This document shows positions 39,368-51,774 of a DNA stretch of 64,000 nt, in pieces. The stretch comes from Perca fluviatilis (lineage: Eukaryota; Chordata; Actinopteri; Perciformes; Percidae): the NCBI RefSeq assembly GCF_010015445.1, contig NC_053112.1, positions 31,426,083-31,490,082 on the forward strand, given 5' to 3'. The stretch's first letter is position 1. Each line of letters starts with the position of its first letter. Made by a program: the position numbers and the translations under genes. Under the pieces are notes generated by a model, which made no database searches, was not told the DNA's origin, and was given only the letters and a program-made list of their open reading frames with translations.

Positions 39368-39968
39368 CTGTGTTTTCCCCGGGTGAGCTGATGTTCTCAT
39401 TCTTAGCCGTCTACCATTGTCCTCCCATTCTTCCCTGACTTATTTGTTTCATGGTTCTCTACCTTGACCTCATTCCCCTGCTCTTGATCTGTTAAAACAT
39501 AAATAAATAAAAGTCTGCAGACAGACAGAGAGATGCAGTCAGACCTGAGCTCACCCACTTTTGCCCTTTGCCATCTATTTCTTCAATGCATTACCAACAG
39601 CTTACATAAAAGGGACAACTAAACAGCAAAGATATTTTCTCTCGCAAAGAATTTTACACAGGTGGTATTACACAACAGTGTTGCGTTTAGTAAGCTCACA
39701 TGCTTTAATGGAAATATTTCATGTTTCACTTTTACAAGAGAAAATATTTCATGAATGAGAATTATCTTCTACTTGGAATAATAGTATCTTGGAGAAACTT
39801 TCCCAATTTGACAAATCTGAAAGTGTTTGATATTTTTTTTTAAAAGTCTCTTCCAAAAGAGGTCTTGGAAAATCATCTTTCAATCAGAGTTGTCTTATAT
39901 TCTGGCCAATACGGCAGGTTCTGGTTATGAGTTTCGATGTAGTGGTCCATTGGATATAATCAGGTGAT

Positions 39969-40509
39969 TATGGGACGGCAATCGAGAGACATTCTAGTTG
40001 AAAACCCGTTCCAAATTGTCCGATCCATCGGAAACGTATGCCTCCGAGCTTATCGTCCTCATGGTGGAGAAGAAGAAAAGGTCCAAAGCGTGGCTTTACT
40101 TCCCAAAGAAAGATGACAACAGTGCTGCTAATGTCTGTAAAATGCCATTTTCAAATAAAGGTGGAAACACCAGAATCATGCTGAAACATCTTACTATGGA
40201 ACATAGGCTTAAATTCCAGGAATGCCGTGTATTCGACACTATTCGCACAAGTGCAACTGCTTTCCAAGTGAGCAGCATGCCTGTTTACCTAGGATAAATA
40301 TACTATAACATTAGCGACACACAGCTCAACTATATTTAGACTCAGCAATAATAAAACAGTTGCGTTTAAAAAAAACGTGTAAGGCTACTTTTTTTTACCA
40401 CATATAAAACTGATCAGGAATCAATAATGGAATTGATGAAATATTACATCGATAAGCAGAATTGAAAATGGCATTGTTACGAATAACATCTTATTAATTC
40501 CCATTCCTA
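39969..40509 (+). mobile_element. hAT element remnant with near-perfect TSD
   Basis: Ends tatgggacggcaatcgagag and, on the other strand at the right, taggaatgggaattaataag. The flanks are caggtgat and cagctgat (8 bp, one mismatch). The gaatcgat-like subterminal motifs (gaatcaataatggaattgat) fit a fish hAT family. The interior carries a BED-finger exon and nothing of the catalytic domain. Confidence 0.75.
39998..40297 (+). pseudogene. BED-finger fragment of a hAT transposase
   Basis: The open frame contains KKKRSKAWLYFPKKDDNSAA followed by NVCKMPFSNKGGNTRIMLKH and LTMEH. This is the BED pattern: aromatic W..F, cysteine region, GGNT turn, H-x3-H-like end. The second cysteine of the usual C-x2-C is replaced (CKMP), so zinc binding is probably lost. 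The frame stops after 100 codons, without RNase H-like domain. Confidence 0.7.
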
Positions 40510-40615
40510 CAGCTGATACAGGATTTTGAATTGTTCCAGTCTGACCTGTGTAGGAAAAGCACAGCAGGCTCCCAATGCAGTGTACTTCTTATGTTACTCT
40601 TGCTGGTCCTGAGGC

Positions 40616-40616
<1 letters not shown>

Positions 40617-40681
<65 letters not shown>
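40617..40681. repeat. (TG)n microsatellite
   Basis: About 32 TG units. Confidence 0.97.
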
Positions 40682-40682
<1 letters not shown>

Positions 40683-42997
40683 ACTCCAACTTACATGAGG
40701 CAGTCTTCTCTGAGGTTAATAATAGTGATTTGTACTTACATACAAAATACTTTGATGTGTTCTTTTAGTGTTTTGTGCCATTAAATGCCTTATTAATGGT
40801 TTGTACTATCGGTCTGTTTCATGAATAACTTTAAAAATGTATCAAAGGCACCAAAACACACCTACTTTAAAACAAAAAGTACGACTCGTGCATGAAACTG
40901 AAACAGAAGAGATGAATGCCTTCTGGGTCTGGTTTTGATTAAAAAAATAAAGCTAAACTTTAATCTTTTTTAACTCTAGAAAGATTATTGAGCGTAAAAT
41001 CATTTAATTGGCATAGCTTCCCATGGCTTAACTTCTGTGCTCACATAATTCAGTGATAATTCTTATCTCACTTTGGAGTCAGACAAGTGTAAATTACCAT
41101 GAGAACACATGGAGGGTTTAAGAAAAATCCATATCGAAACTATAAATTATAAATTGGACTCTGAGTAAAACAACAAAGGGTACATTACTGTGCATTATGC
41201 TAAAGAACTGAATCAATAGTTTAATATCAGAGTGATGTTAAAATTGGAGCTACAATGGTGCAGTTTTGTCAATACTTGATGCATTTGGTAGTTTAATTAG
41301 TTAGCTGTTGGAGGAACACAGCTTGCTGTGATGAAGTATGGGCTCCAATGACAAACTAACTCAATCATTATCCCAGCCTATTATGCCATCGTCGTTAGTG
41401 TTGCACTCAATATCAAGTCCCCATATTTTTGGGGGCTGGAGATTTTCTACTGAATGATTTCACCAGTCTCTTTAGTCTGCTATTTTTACCACTGTATATC
41501 TGCAGTGTGCCAGAACAGGAGATTTTCTGGGACTGTGAATGTTGCTTTTTAATCAGATCACAATTCTTGTGCACAGCCAATTCAACAAAACCACACATCA
41601 GCCAAACACTGTGTACTGAATAAGGTAAAAGAAAGAAGTATAGATGCAGTGGCTGTCATTTGTAGTTGAATATGTTTAGTGTGCTGAAAATACATGTTCT
41701 GTTATGTGATATATCCTGCTTTTCAAAAACATTTAAACTGACACACTTTCTGTGCTAAAACTATAGGAACCAAGAAGATATTTTTGCACCTTACTCAGAC
41801 TTCATAAGCACTCAGGCTGGACTGAAAAGTAAATACTCACTGAAAGCTGCCTGCTGAGAGACAGAGGAAACTCCTTTAAGGATTATTTCTCCTGCAGTTA
41901 CTGTACGCAGAAAGAGATCTATAAAACTATGTAACGTTTGCAGAGTGGCGGACAAGTTAATTTCAGTCTTTCTCACAAAACAGTTTCAGATTCCCAAGTA
42001 TCTGTTATTCTCGGTCACGGAAAGAAAGGCGATAAAAAACAGTGATACAGGCTATGTGTACCTGCTCTTACAAACATTCTTTAGCTTGTCAATGCTTGTC
42101 CCCAAACAAAAAGCCCTTCCTACTATTAGTTTTCTCCCTCCCTCTATCCCTGCTTTCGCTATGTTAATCACGTTTTGGCTGCGTCCTTTTTGGTGCCAGG
42201 CCAACCATCAGGGAACCAAGGTTTTCTGACAGAAACCTCCAAGTACTACATAGAGCACCAAGAATAATGCTTGAGTAACATTACATAGAAAGTCAGATTC
42301 CCATGTCCATATCTATCTCTATCTATCTCACAAACAAAGCTGCAGGTAGGAGAAAAATAAACTCAACTTGTGGCAAACGCAGCCTGCCCTTGGTACACTG
42401 GAAGCACACTACCGATGCCTTCCCCACACTCTCGGCTTTGGTCCATAAACTTTAACGGCTAACCCCACTGCAGACTAGGTGATAAAAATCAAGGCTCCTT
42501 CACTCAGTCTGTAAACATGACATGGTGGCAGGTCCAAAGTCTGTACAGCCCCATTCAAATCCCCTCTATTGACTTCACATACAATACTGTATTTTAATTG
42601 CAGCGCAGCAAACTTGAAGCTGTTTTGATAGAGTTGCATTTTAATAGATCCTTTTCTGTCTCTGTCAGCAGATGAGACCGATCCATATGATCATACTCTT
42701 ACAACATGACGGGTTTTTTATCGGCTACTTATTGCAAGCTGCTATCAGCTAGACCCGGTGGAGGCTGTGGGTAGCAGCTTCCTCTTCTCTAACTCTGCGG
42801 TTCAAGTTGAGGCCCACAAATGCAGCAACAGACAGAAGTTGCACACAGAGAGAATGAAAGCACTTTATCATTTTATCGCCCCCAAAACATGTTGCAAAGC
42901 TCAACATCCTGTTTGTCACATCATCTCTATTATCCTGGTTGGGGCATTAGTATGAAGCTATTGGTGTTTGGCATTAGGGAAACATTTCTCAGCTCTT

Positions 42998-43122
42998 TGA
43001 GGGCATTTTAGGCCTTAATTCCACAGGAAAGATGAAGAAAGGGGAGAGAGAAGGGGAATAATATGCAGCGTCGAGGGGTAAATCTCTATATATGTGCGCC
43101 TGCTCTACCAACTGAGCTGAAA
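42998..43122 (-). mobile_element. tRNA-derived SINE, B box deleted
   Basis: Read on the minus strand it starts with the tRNA-like A-box region (cagctcagttggtagagcag), then gcgcacatatatagagattt and acccctcgacgc. It then jumps to the SINE body (tgcatattattccccttctc, tctcccctttc) and the tail attaaggcctaaaatgcc. Compared with the fish SINE I recall, the segment with the B box (gggttcgantcc) is missing between ctcgacgc and tgcat. It is therefore a dead SINE rather than a tRNA gene. Confidence 0.75.
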
Positions 43123-43296
43123 CTTTTGTGCACAGCAGACAACATAGGTTGTTTTTTTTTACATACCCATAGATAGATAACAGGGAATGGGCAGGTTGCA
43201 ATTCCCAGCCCTTATGTAACAGCAGAAAGCTGCTAGCTCACCCCCAGGCCTGTAAGGCTACAGGCTATGCTTTCTCTCTCTACCTCGCTTCCTTTT

Positions 43297-43298
<2 letters not shown>

Positions 43299-43366
<68 letters not shown>
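43299..43366. repeat. (CA)n microsatellite
   Basis: About 34 CA units, 170 bases from the SINE. Confidence 0.97.
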
Positions 43367-43369
<3 letters not shown>

Positions 43370-43699
43370 TAGTAATATAATATGCTAGCTCATGCCTGAA
43401 GTGGTTGATAGCTCTCTTCTTCAGAGAGAAGGGCTATAGGGGCTGTGAAAGTAAACAGCTCGGATCAAACCAACTCTGAGCCCTTTGAAGAGTGGGAGAC
43501 AATTACGGAGATCAATGGTGCAGCCCAGAGGTGGTTAACAGCCTAGACAGGCAGACAGACAGGGATTGATGCCCCGTAATATCTAGAGAGTCTGCTCCTA
43601 AATGACTTCACTGTACAGCAAAATCTACGGTGCACTTCATTCCTCACTGAACATACACATAGACACACATACACATAGACACTCTGCCAATAGACTGTA

Positions 43700-43850
43700 T
43701 GAAGGGCTCTGACGTTGAAAGGTCAGCGGCAACGAGTTCAAAGCTTAAATAATTTTTACTTTGAGTGCAGCGCTTGGCGGCAATTCCAAGCTCTCCCCAT
43801 TGGAAAACCATGGGGCGGCCAGCGGCTGTGTAGGCGGCTTTAGGCTACAT
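43700..43850. repeat. MITE fragment related to the one at 13.4-13.6 kb
   Basis: Contains gaaaggtcagcggcaacgag, ctctccccattggaaaacca and gcggccagcggctgtg. These parallel gaaaggtcggcggcaatttt, ctctccccataggaaaacaa and agccagcgcaaagtgg at 13470-13575. I cannot place both ends. Confidence 0.45.
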
Positions 43851-44100
43851 GCACACTACTACGTTTTTATTAATAAACGGCAAACAAAAACAATCTCCGT
43901 CCACACAAGCGTTTAGGCCCTGTATCCGAAATAATCTCCGACCATATTAACACGTCTAAAAAAACCGCATATAACATGACCATTTGCATACACTGGGCAT
44001 ACGCGTGCCTTTGTTAACAGGAAGCAGATAGTCTACATTACTCTGCGGTTGTAAATCATGGATGTATAAGTTGAAAATACCAAAATTACTTTGAAAAACA

Positions 44101-44175
44101 ATGGCGAAAAGTAGGACCAGAGATTTATTTGCATGGACCAACGAGGAGGTGGAACAGTTACTGAAAGGCATGTAA
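44101..44175 (+). pseudogene. SANT/Myb-like N-terminal fragment, 24 codons
   Basis: ATG followed by AKSRTRDLFAWTNEEVEQLL, then KGM and a stop. WTNEEVEQLL resembles the first helix of the Myb/SANT-like domain (WTxEEvexLL) found in DNA-binding partners of PIF/Harbinger transposons and domesticated relatives. The domain is cut after one helix. The surrounding sequence (from about 43850, with tacatgcacactactacgtt) looks like a repeat, so a transposon remnant is the likeliest source. Confidence 0.4.
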
Positions 44176-44953
44176 GCCTACCTAACAGATGAGACTGACT
44201 GACATGGGTGTCTGCGTCATTTCCAAAGGTACACAACACGATGCAGGAAACAGAGGGATAAGTGCAACAGCCGCTAGCTATTTTTGTTCCTCAGCAAACC
44301 GCAGCCATATTAGTTGCCTAAATGACATATTTGCCAGTTGATGTGGAACAACATCAACAAAAGAGCCTTTTGAACTAAATATACTGCTTATGTGAAAGTA
44401 GAATTTGTCCTTGGTGGCTATGATAGCAGATGAATACATTAAGTGTTTTTTTGTTGTGTACACTCATGAATAGCACATACGATTCTTCAAACAAAAAAAG
44501 AGATAAGATCAAAACAAATATATTTGTTTTATCTGGGGAGGATAAAAAATGCCTCTTTGAGATGTGTAAAGGCTTCCCACCCTCTTTGGGTGTACAGAGG
44601 GGGAAACAATGTTAGCCGATTTCTGATTATCATATAATTCCATCTGCACTAGCAGAACGGAACACCAAAGCAGCGACAAGAACCCTTTTGCCCCACACTC
44701 ATTTACTTTTCTGTCCCCCTGGGTGAGGGGAGGAGGAGAAAAGCAATGTGCCATATCTTCATCAACAAAGTTAGAGCAGGCTGATGTACAAGTGGTGATA
44801 TACTTTAAAGTCCCAATCCACTCAAAAAGATGTTGTTTTTTTTTATGTTTATGTCCCCTAAAATGTCTGACCCTGACTATACTGACTTGTCTCTTGTTTT
44901 TCAATGGAGAGGTGTTTTACATTCCTCTACTAAAGGGGGAGATGTCTGTGCAC

Positions 44954-46204
44954 CAAGGTTAGAATCATTAACGAAAACAAATGAAATAACGAAAACCAGG
45001 TGTGAAAAAACATTGTCGTTAACAAAAATAAAAACGAGGCATTACAAAAAAATGGTAACTAAACTTAAACTGTAATGTCGGTTGGAAAACTAACAAAAAT
45101 AAAATAAAAGAGTAAATGTCCTTAGTTTTCGTCTTTGTCAATGTCTTTCATAGAGCAAATAACGTTATATCTTTCCGACCATGACAGTTCCCGTAGACAT
45201 GTATAGTTTCCGACTGGGAACCCAGAAATTTCGACATTCCATGTCAAATTGAATACAACATGTCCGTGCCCCTCGCCTGGCATCATGGCGGTACCGAAAG
45301 TCGGAAGAAAGCTGCAGAGACCTATTTGATTATGACTGTGTCAGATAAAAGCAAGTGCCTTGCAGTGGAAGGTGGTAAAATATGTGGACAATTTATTAAA
45401 GGGAAAAAATCCCACGAATTTGAAAGTAGCCTACATTTGAGAAGCGTGCACAAGGAGGCTACAAGGAGGCTAACCTAACAAGGATAAGGAGAACGCAAAG
45501 CCCCCTTCCCCCGAAACAGAAGCTAACCCTGGTAACGTTACGGGCATGGGTACAGGGCCAGGCAGCATGACGGAGACAACCGCAGGACAGAGAACACCAC
45601 AGGCGTGTTTTCACCGGCAACCCGATAGCTACTGGTTAGTAAATACGCAGGAACACCAAAAGCGGGAGGAAGCGTGGGTTAATATGTGGATTAATACTGG
45701 GATGTCTACACAACTGTGGGAGTCGATTGACTTCAAAAAGTTTGCCACTTTACTCGACCAAAGTTCAAAACACCTGTTCACGTATGTCTCCTTTAGTCTG
45801 TTGGCTATTTAAGTTTTTTTCTGGAAAATGTCACTTACACATTTTGCACTTACTGTGGCGTCTTGTGTAGACTGTTTACATATCTGTGCTCATCATCATA
45901 TGTACATTGTTTGTACTGGTGCTATTGTTGAATACATTGTGAATACATATTTCTAAAATTGTATGATATTTTTGTTGAGTTATTACACAATACTTTTTCT
46001 GACCTTTTTGAATCCCCGACAAATAACCCATATTACAAAAAAGACTAAAACTAATAAAAACTAAACTAAAACTAAGCATTTTCAAAAACTAAACTAGCAA
46101 ACCCGCTTTAAGAGCTAATTCAAACTAAACTGAATTTGAAAACAAAAAGTCAAAACGAAATAAAAATAAAAACTAATGAAAAATGCAAAACTATAATAAC
46201 CTTG
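44954..46204 (+). mobile_element. hAT element, internally deleted, 8-bp TSD
   Basis: Ends caaggttagaatcattaacg and, on the other strand at the right, caaggttattatagttttgc. The perfect 8-bp direct repeat ctgtgcac lies at 44946-44953 and 46205-46212. It contains two transposase fragments on the plus strand and is inserted in the TTAA MITE at 44809-46439. Confidence 0.92.
45323..45812 (+). pseudogene. hAT transposase fragments: zinc finger and start of RNase H domain
   Basis: First piece: DKSKCLAVEGGKICGQF then KGKKSHEFESSLHLRSVHKE, a BED-like finger with cysteines followed by HLRSVH. Second piece, in another frame after about 70 bases: KREEAWVNMWINTGMSTQLW then ESIDFKKFATLLDQ. This resembles the hAT region where the catalytic RNase H-like fold begins. 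The frame stops at LLAI; the catalytic core and the C-terminal dimerisation region are absent. Positions are approximate. Confidence 0.6.
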
Positions 46205-46689
46205 CTGTGCACTTACCTAAAATGTGAGATTCAAACGTACCCCCGGGTAAGCTTGATTTGTTAGGTCACTAAGTCGAAAGCCAATCACTAGCACAAGCAG
46301 CAGTGGTGGGCGAGGTGCAAGGCCAGATTCTAAATTTTGATGTGGAAAACCTATTTTAAACAAAATATTAATTAATTATTATTAATTATTAATTATAGGA
46401 GTGTTTTTACATACTTTAAAACGTGTCTGGAGGGGAACTTTAAAGTTTGCACACAGCGATGCTCGGACAGATAGGGAAAGTCATAAAATGCTGTATTACA
46501 TCTATTTCAAATGACCAACTGTGGGGTTTATATTGCATGCAGAATGACTATACAGTAGCCTGGCACACACACACAGGATTACGAATGCTGTTTGCCCACA
46601 GGCTTACATGTGCAGACACACACAAACTCACACACTGTACCCTGGCTGGCAAGCTCATCAGTGGCTCAGTTAGCCATGGAAAATAGCTG

Positions 46690-46804
<115 letters not shown>

Positions 46805-47604
46805 ATCAGCACTTTCCACCAGTGCCTCTCAAAGGAAACCATTACACTGCAGAAACCCACGGGAAGCCAGGCACAAAGGGGATTTTCTCAAGCACTTTTT
46901 TTCTCTTCCTCGCTCTCAAAAAAAGAAAAAGAAAAAATAACTAACTTACACTAAGCTACTTTTGCCAGAGAAAAAAAGATTACAGTCAGCCGAGCGTGTA
47001 ACTCACCTGTGACCCAGTAATTCATTTGGCTGATAATCTGCTATTGCAGGCTGACATTAACAATCACTGATATGATGGGTAGAGAGGCGAGGGAGGGTTA
47101 GGAGAGGTATGGGTTGGGATGATTGGTGGAGGAGATATTTCATTAAATTCTCAAATGAATAATGCATTATGAAATTGATCCAGACAAATCCCACCTTGAG
47201 GAGATTGAAGTAGGATTATACGGGAAAGGTTTTGGGCAAGGTAAAGACAAAGAGGAGGTTTCCTGGGAAGGGGCACTTCAGCATCAAGTGTTTACCTGGT
47301 GCTTGATAAGACAATTAGCAATTCTCCTTTTAAGGTATGTCAGCTGCATGCAGATAGAATATAGTGTGAGTTATATGCACAGGCATACATCATTTGAGAT
47401 ATCGCCCCAATTGTGTATTGCACAGGTCCACACATTTTCTATCCGATGGCCTTGAGAAAACAAGTGCAAGCAGTTTCCTCTTTATTTCTTTGTTCTCAGA
47501 ACGTTTTTACAATTAATGGCATTCTGATGTACTGCTGACTTTAAACTACAAAAAAATACCAAGTTATTAAATTAGAATCTATATAAAATGAGTTATGTCT
47601 TTAA

Positions 47605-47902
47605 AGAAATAGCTGGGCATTTTGGTAAATGTACTTACTTACTTTCTTGCTGAGAGTAAATATGAAGCTGGAGCCTGCAGCCTGTTAGCTTAGCTTAGCA
47701 TAGAGACACCCGCAATGTGTTGTTTTTACACTTTGGTAGACATAACAGCAGATTTAACTACCTTTGGTTTCCAGTCTTTATGCTAAGCTAAGCAGCTGCT
47801 GGTTCCACCTTCATATTGAACAGATCAATAGGAGAGTGGTATCGATCTTCTCACTCACAAGACATTGGCTAAGCGTATTTCCCAGAATGTTGAGGTATTT
47901 CT
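47605..47902. mobile_element. TTAA-flanked (piggyBac-type) MITE, 298 bp
   Basis: Ends agaaatagctgggcattttg and, on the other strand at the right, agaaatacctcaacattctg. TTAA duplications lie at 47601-47604 and 47903-47906. The interior has the motif gcttagcttagcatagagac and its inverted partner (ctttatgctaagctaagcag), so it is partly self-complementary. The family is familiar from teleost genomes. Confidence 0.85.
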
Positions 47903-50040
47903 TTAATTTGTTCTTTGTTTTGTTCTCTCCATACTTTTATATTTACCCTAATGTACATATGAATATTGACAGTGCTTTTGTTTTATTATGCATGCATGTG
48001 CACATATGTACACTAAAATTGCTTAGATGTTTTTCCTCCACTTTGTCACTGACAATATGTAAAATGATTACACATGCATGTTTGGCGCCCATGCTCCATC
48101 TCAAGTTCTATAAATCACCTGTGTCTTTTTTAAAGTGTTACAAAATGCACCTCAGTAAATACTAATGGAAATGCACTTAATTCATTAGCACTGAACCTAA
48201 TTTATCCAGTGTGGCTTCCTTATAATACATGTGTATAAATAGACTTGTTTCCTGGTGCACTTCACTTGTGTTAACTTTACCCAGGGAAAAAGGTTGTCTC
48301 CCCGTGGCAACAGCACCAGACATCTGCTCAGCAGTTTTTTTCAAGTAATTAGCTTCTATGCTTAGATGTAGTTGGCTGCTTTTAATGAGCGTGCACTATT
48401 CCAACAACTATTTTAACCAATGACTGCTTACACCCTTACAACAAAACTAGAGTGCACTTATTTTCCAACAATTGTAAATATGCATTGGCGCAATGAGTCA
48501 CTTTATTGAAGTGCATGTCAACACAGTGGGGGGGAACAATGTGGGAAGACAAAGTAATTATCTGGTGCCTTTCTAAATACAGTAAACAGGAGTTTGAAGT
48601 ATCGTCAGCCAATGAAAATGATATCATTACTGCGAGAAAGCATGCACTTCAGAAGCTCAGGCTTTGGAAAGAGCTTGAAATGTTTTCCAACACATCGCTC
48701 CAGCGTGACATGTTACTCTGCTAAAAGTCTGTCCATGGGGCTTTTCAGATGCCTTGTGAGACATATGTACTGTTAACCTGACATGGCAGAGTAAGTGCTC
48801 ATTTGTCAATAAACATGTTTTAAAGTGTTTAAACTTTCTATTCTCTGGGGCCAGGGACGGATCGTTTATTCCCCCTCAATTGTCATCTGTCTGGCTCCAA
48901 CACTTTTACAAGTGTGCTAAAGTAAACTGGATTTTCTTTTTAATATATAAAAAAAGGCAGACAGAACAGTGTTTTCAAAGCTTTGAGGGCAATGTTGCCC
49001 TATCTGTACAGTACTTCATGTGGAAAAATTACTTTAATTCATTAAAACTATGTTAAACTGATCTGTCTTATAACCTTATCAGGTTTTGGAGGCTTGCCAT
49101 AAAGTATTTATTCTTAATCCATAATATTAAAAGCTGCCACATGTCTTTAATGATGATGATGAGTCTTGATGTTCACAAAAAAGGCAGACTTTAATATTGA
49201 CCCATCATCCATACATTTCCAATGCAACTGGCCTCCACTATTCCACGAACACTACTTTCCAGTTGCTTTGATGTAGCTCAAGCACTTCAAGCTAAATTCT
49301 CATCTAGGGGTGTTTTGCATCTTCCAAAGAGAAAGCTTAACTAATTATCTTACAGGTTAGCGCTCTTCTTTCTTTGTCTGATGTTTTATCCTCTCACTTT
49401 TGCTTTTAATGGGGTATAAAACACTGATGCCATTGAGCAGTGTTTAAAACAAAATCAGAGGATCAGTAATTAAGTGAAGAATTAGCAATGCTGTCAAAGC
49501 ACAGAATTTTCAACTTAGAAAAAGAAGTTAAAATCAAGGAGAAATCATGAAAGAGGATTTCCAAAAGACACTGTGTGATGCCTGATGGATATGGGATGGA
49601 GATAAAAGAGGCACTTCCTGCATTTGGAAGAAGTGTAATTGTGCAATCCATCAAATGCACTCTTTGTTGCCTGCCTGGTTGGAATGGGAAATTAAATGCA
49701 CATAAGTGAGCATAATTTATGGCCAGTAGGAATGGGTAGAATGTGAGACTCTTCTCTGTACAGTATATCATATCATAATCACTGAGACTGCAGCACTTTT
49801 CCCTGGCGAAAGTGAGGGTGTTCCTAGACATCATATCGTAGCTGTATGCTGAAAACGTTTCTCACGCACACCCACAAGTGATGCTCGTGAGCCACCCCTC
49901 AAGTTTCCACTGTTATGATTCGTCCTAATCCGTTTGGCTTACTTGCCATCGTCATGATTGACCGATGTCAAACCTGTCACACATCCATGGAGCTCACTCA
50001 TCTCTGTTGTGAGTGGCAAAAGTCACACCTCAGCCATCTT

Positions 50041-50068
50041 CTTTTTTTCTTTTTTTTTTTTTTTTTTA
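50041..50068. repeat. Poly-T tract
   Basis: A T run with two C interruptions; possibly the poly(A) of a minus-strand retrocopy, but nothing recognisable is attached. Confidence 0.8.
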
Positions 50069-50451
50069 CAAATGATTGCGTTTGAAGGTCAGGCAATTCA
50101 AACAGCTTGCAGATGAAAGCCTTGGTAGAATCTGTTATCATGCACCTACTACCATCTTTAACCTGAAGCTAAACTTGACTTACTTATTACTAGGATTGTT
50201 GCATAGCTCCTTCATGTCTCAGCCTGGCATGCAGTATATATTGTTAGTCTATGGAAGGCATCTGACTTAATCCTTGAACCCAGCAGGCAGAATCTGCAGG
50301 AAAGGTTAAAGAGCAGTGCTTCTGCCCTCTCTCACTTTTATCAGTGTGGTGCTCTTGGTCAAGACCCTTAACCGCAAACTCTTGGCCCTTAACTGCACCA
50401 ATGGAGCTTCTCAGTGGTCAACAGATCAGACTATCAGACTAATGCAGCAGG

Positions 50452-50636
50452 CAGTTGTGGCTAAGGAGGTCTAACGGGTCATCTATTAATTGCAGGGTCG
50501 GTGATTTAATCCCCTTCAGCAAGACAGTGAAACCCAAGTTGCTCCTGATGGTCAGGACTGGTGAATGAGAGGTAAATTAAAAATTCCATTAAAGTAGTAA
50601 AGCACTATATACTGTAAGTCCAGTCCATTTACCAAT
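50452..50636 (+). mobile_element. tRNA-derived SINE with L2-like tail
   Basis: Head gtggctaaggaggtctaacg, a B-box-like gggtcggtgatttaatcccc, the middle aagacagtgaaacccaagtt, gctcctgatgg, and the tail agcactatatactgtaagtc, cagtccatttacca. This matches the layout of a SINE common in percomorph fish, whose tail reads agcgctatataaatgcagtc. Several mismatches suggest an old copy. The boundaries are approximate. Confidence 0.6.
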
Positions 50637-51279
50637 GACTGTGGTTGTACTGGGCTGGTTACAGGTGTGAAAGTGTTACTGTGCGACTGTAATTAAAATG
50701 ATGATTATTAGAAAAAACATTGCTCTGAGATTACAAAGACAATTACATTATCCTAGAGGAGGTTGTGAATATGCTTGCTTCTGCTGGGAACAAGTTCAAT
50801 AAGGCAGGACACACCTATGTATTGATTGTCTTTGTGACATCTTAATATACTTTGTTGACAGAACACTAACTGGACAAGAACATATGCATCCATTAGCATG
50901 GCATGCATCCATTACAGCAGTAGACCTAACACTAAAATAGAGGAAAATGGTTTTATACTGCTCACAGCCAAAGTAGAAATACCATTAAACTATCTGCTAT
51001 TTCTGCCAGGCAAGACTGCCAGCGAGCAAGAAAGAGAGAGGTCACTAGTTTGACTAATTTTAGTATTGCCGACTTGTACTTTAGCAGTACTATTGAGCAC
51101 TTGTGACATTGCCTGACATTGCCACAGTGATGGTGAGGGAAGCAAAGTGGCCATCAGACAAGAGACGGTCCTTATCTGAGGACTGTTACTCTCGTAGGTT
51201 ATCATTGCTCAGTTGTCCACCCAATCACTACCAAGACCTTTCTTGGATATCTCTGAGATTGGTTCTTGTGAAAGTGTAT

Positions 51280-51284
<5 letters not shown>

Positions 51285-51315
<31 letters not shown>
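51285..51315. repeat. (TG)n microsatellite
   Basis: A short TG tract followed by a C/T-rich region. Confidence 0.9.
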
Positions 51316-51319
<4 letters not shown>

Positions 51320-51774
51320 CCTCTAACCTTCTCTCACTGTCTGCTTCAATTTCTCTCCCCCCCCCTCTCTCTTTCTGGCAGTAAACTTGTGCACTTACAG
51401 AAAATTCCCACCACACTGACACTTATCCAGCTAAAAGCAAGTGGCTACGCCAAAAATATGTCAAGTCACCGCCTTTTACACATCATGATTATTGACAGGG
51501 CAGGATTAACTGAGGCTGGGATTCTCCATACTTCAGCAGTTCATAATTGGAGCGACAATTCACCATAAAACAGTGGCTGCTCAAACTGCCTCCTGAGATG
51601 CAGCTAATATCTGCTAGTTGAATAGTTTTTAAATCAGGTAGACAGCAGAATAAGAAAATCTGCAATAGTCACAACAATGCAACATCACAATGGTATGGAG
51701 AGATTGAAAGCTAATACAATGTAAAATCAGTTTATATCTGTACAAGAGTTATTTTAGATTTTTTTTTTAACTTA

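Larger units (their letters stand above)
44809..46439. mobile_element. TTAA-flanked (piggyBac-type) MITE split by a hAT element
   Basis: Ends agtcccaatccactc and, on the other strand at the right, agttcccctccagacacg. TTAA lies on both sides (44805-44808 and 46440-46443). Without the nested 1251-bp hAT element and its duplication it is about 370 bp. The TTAA target and ends match a piggyBac-type fish MITE I recall. It has no coding capacity. Confidence 0.75.

Noticed and set aside
43097..43122. tRNA-like A box suggesting a tRNA gene
   Set aside because: No acceptor stem or T-loop; the following sequence is a SINE body.
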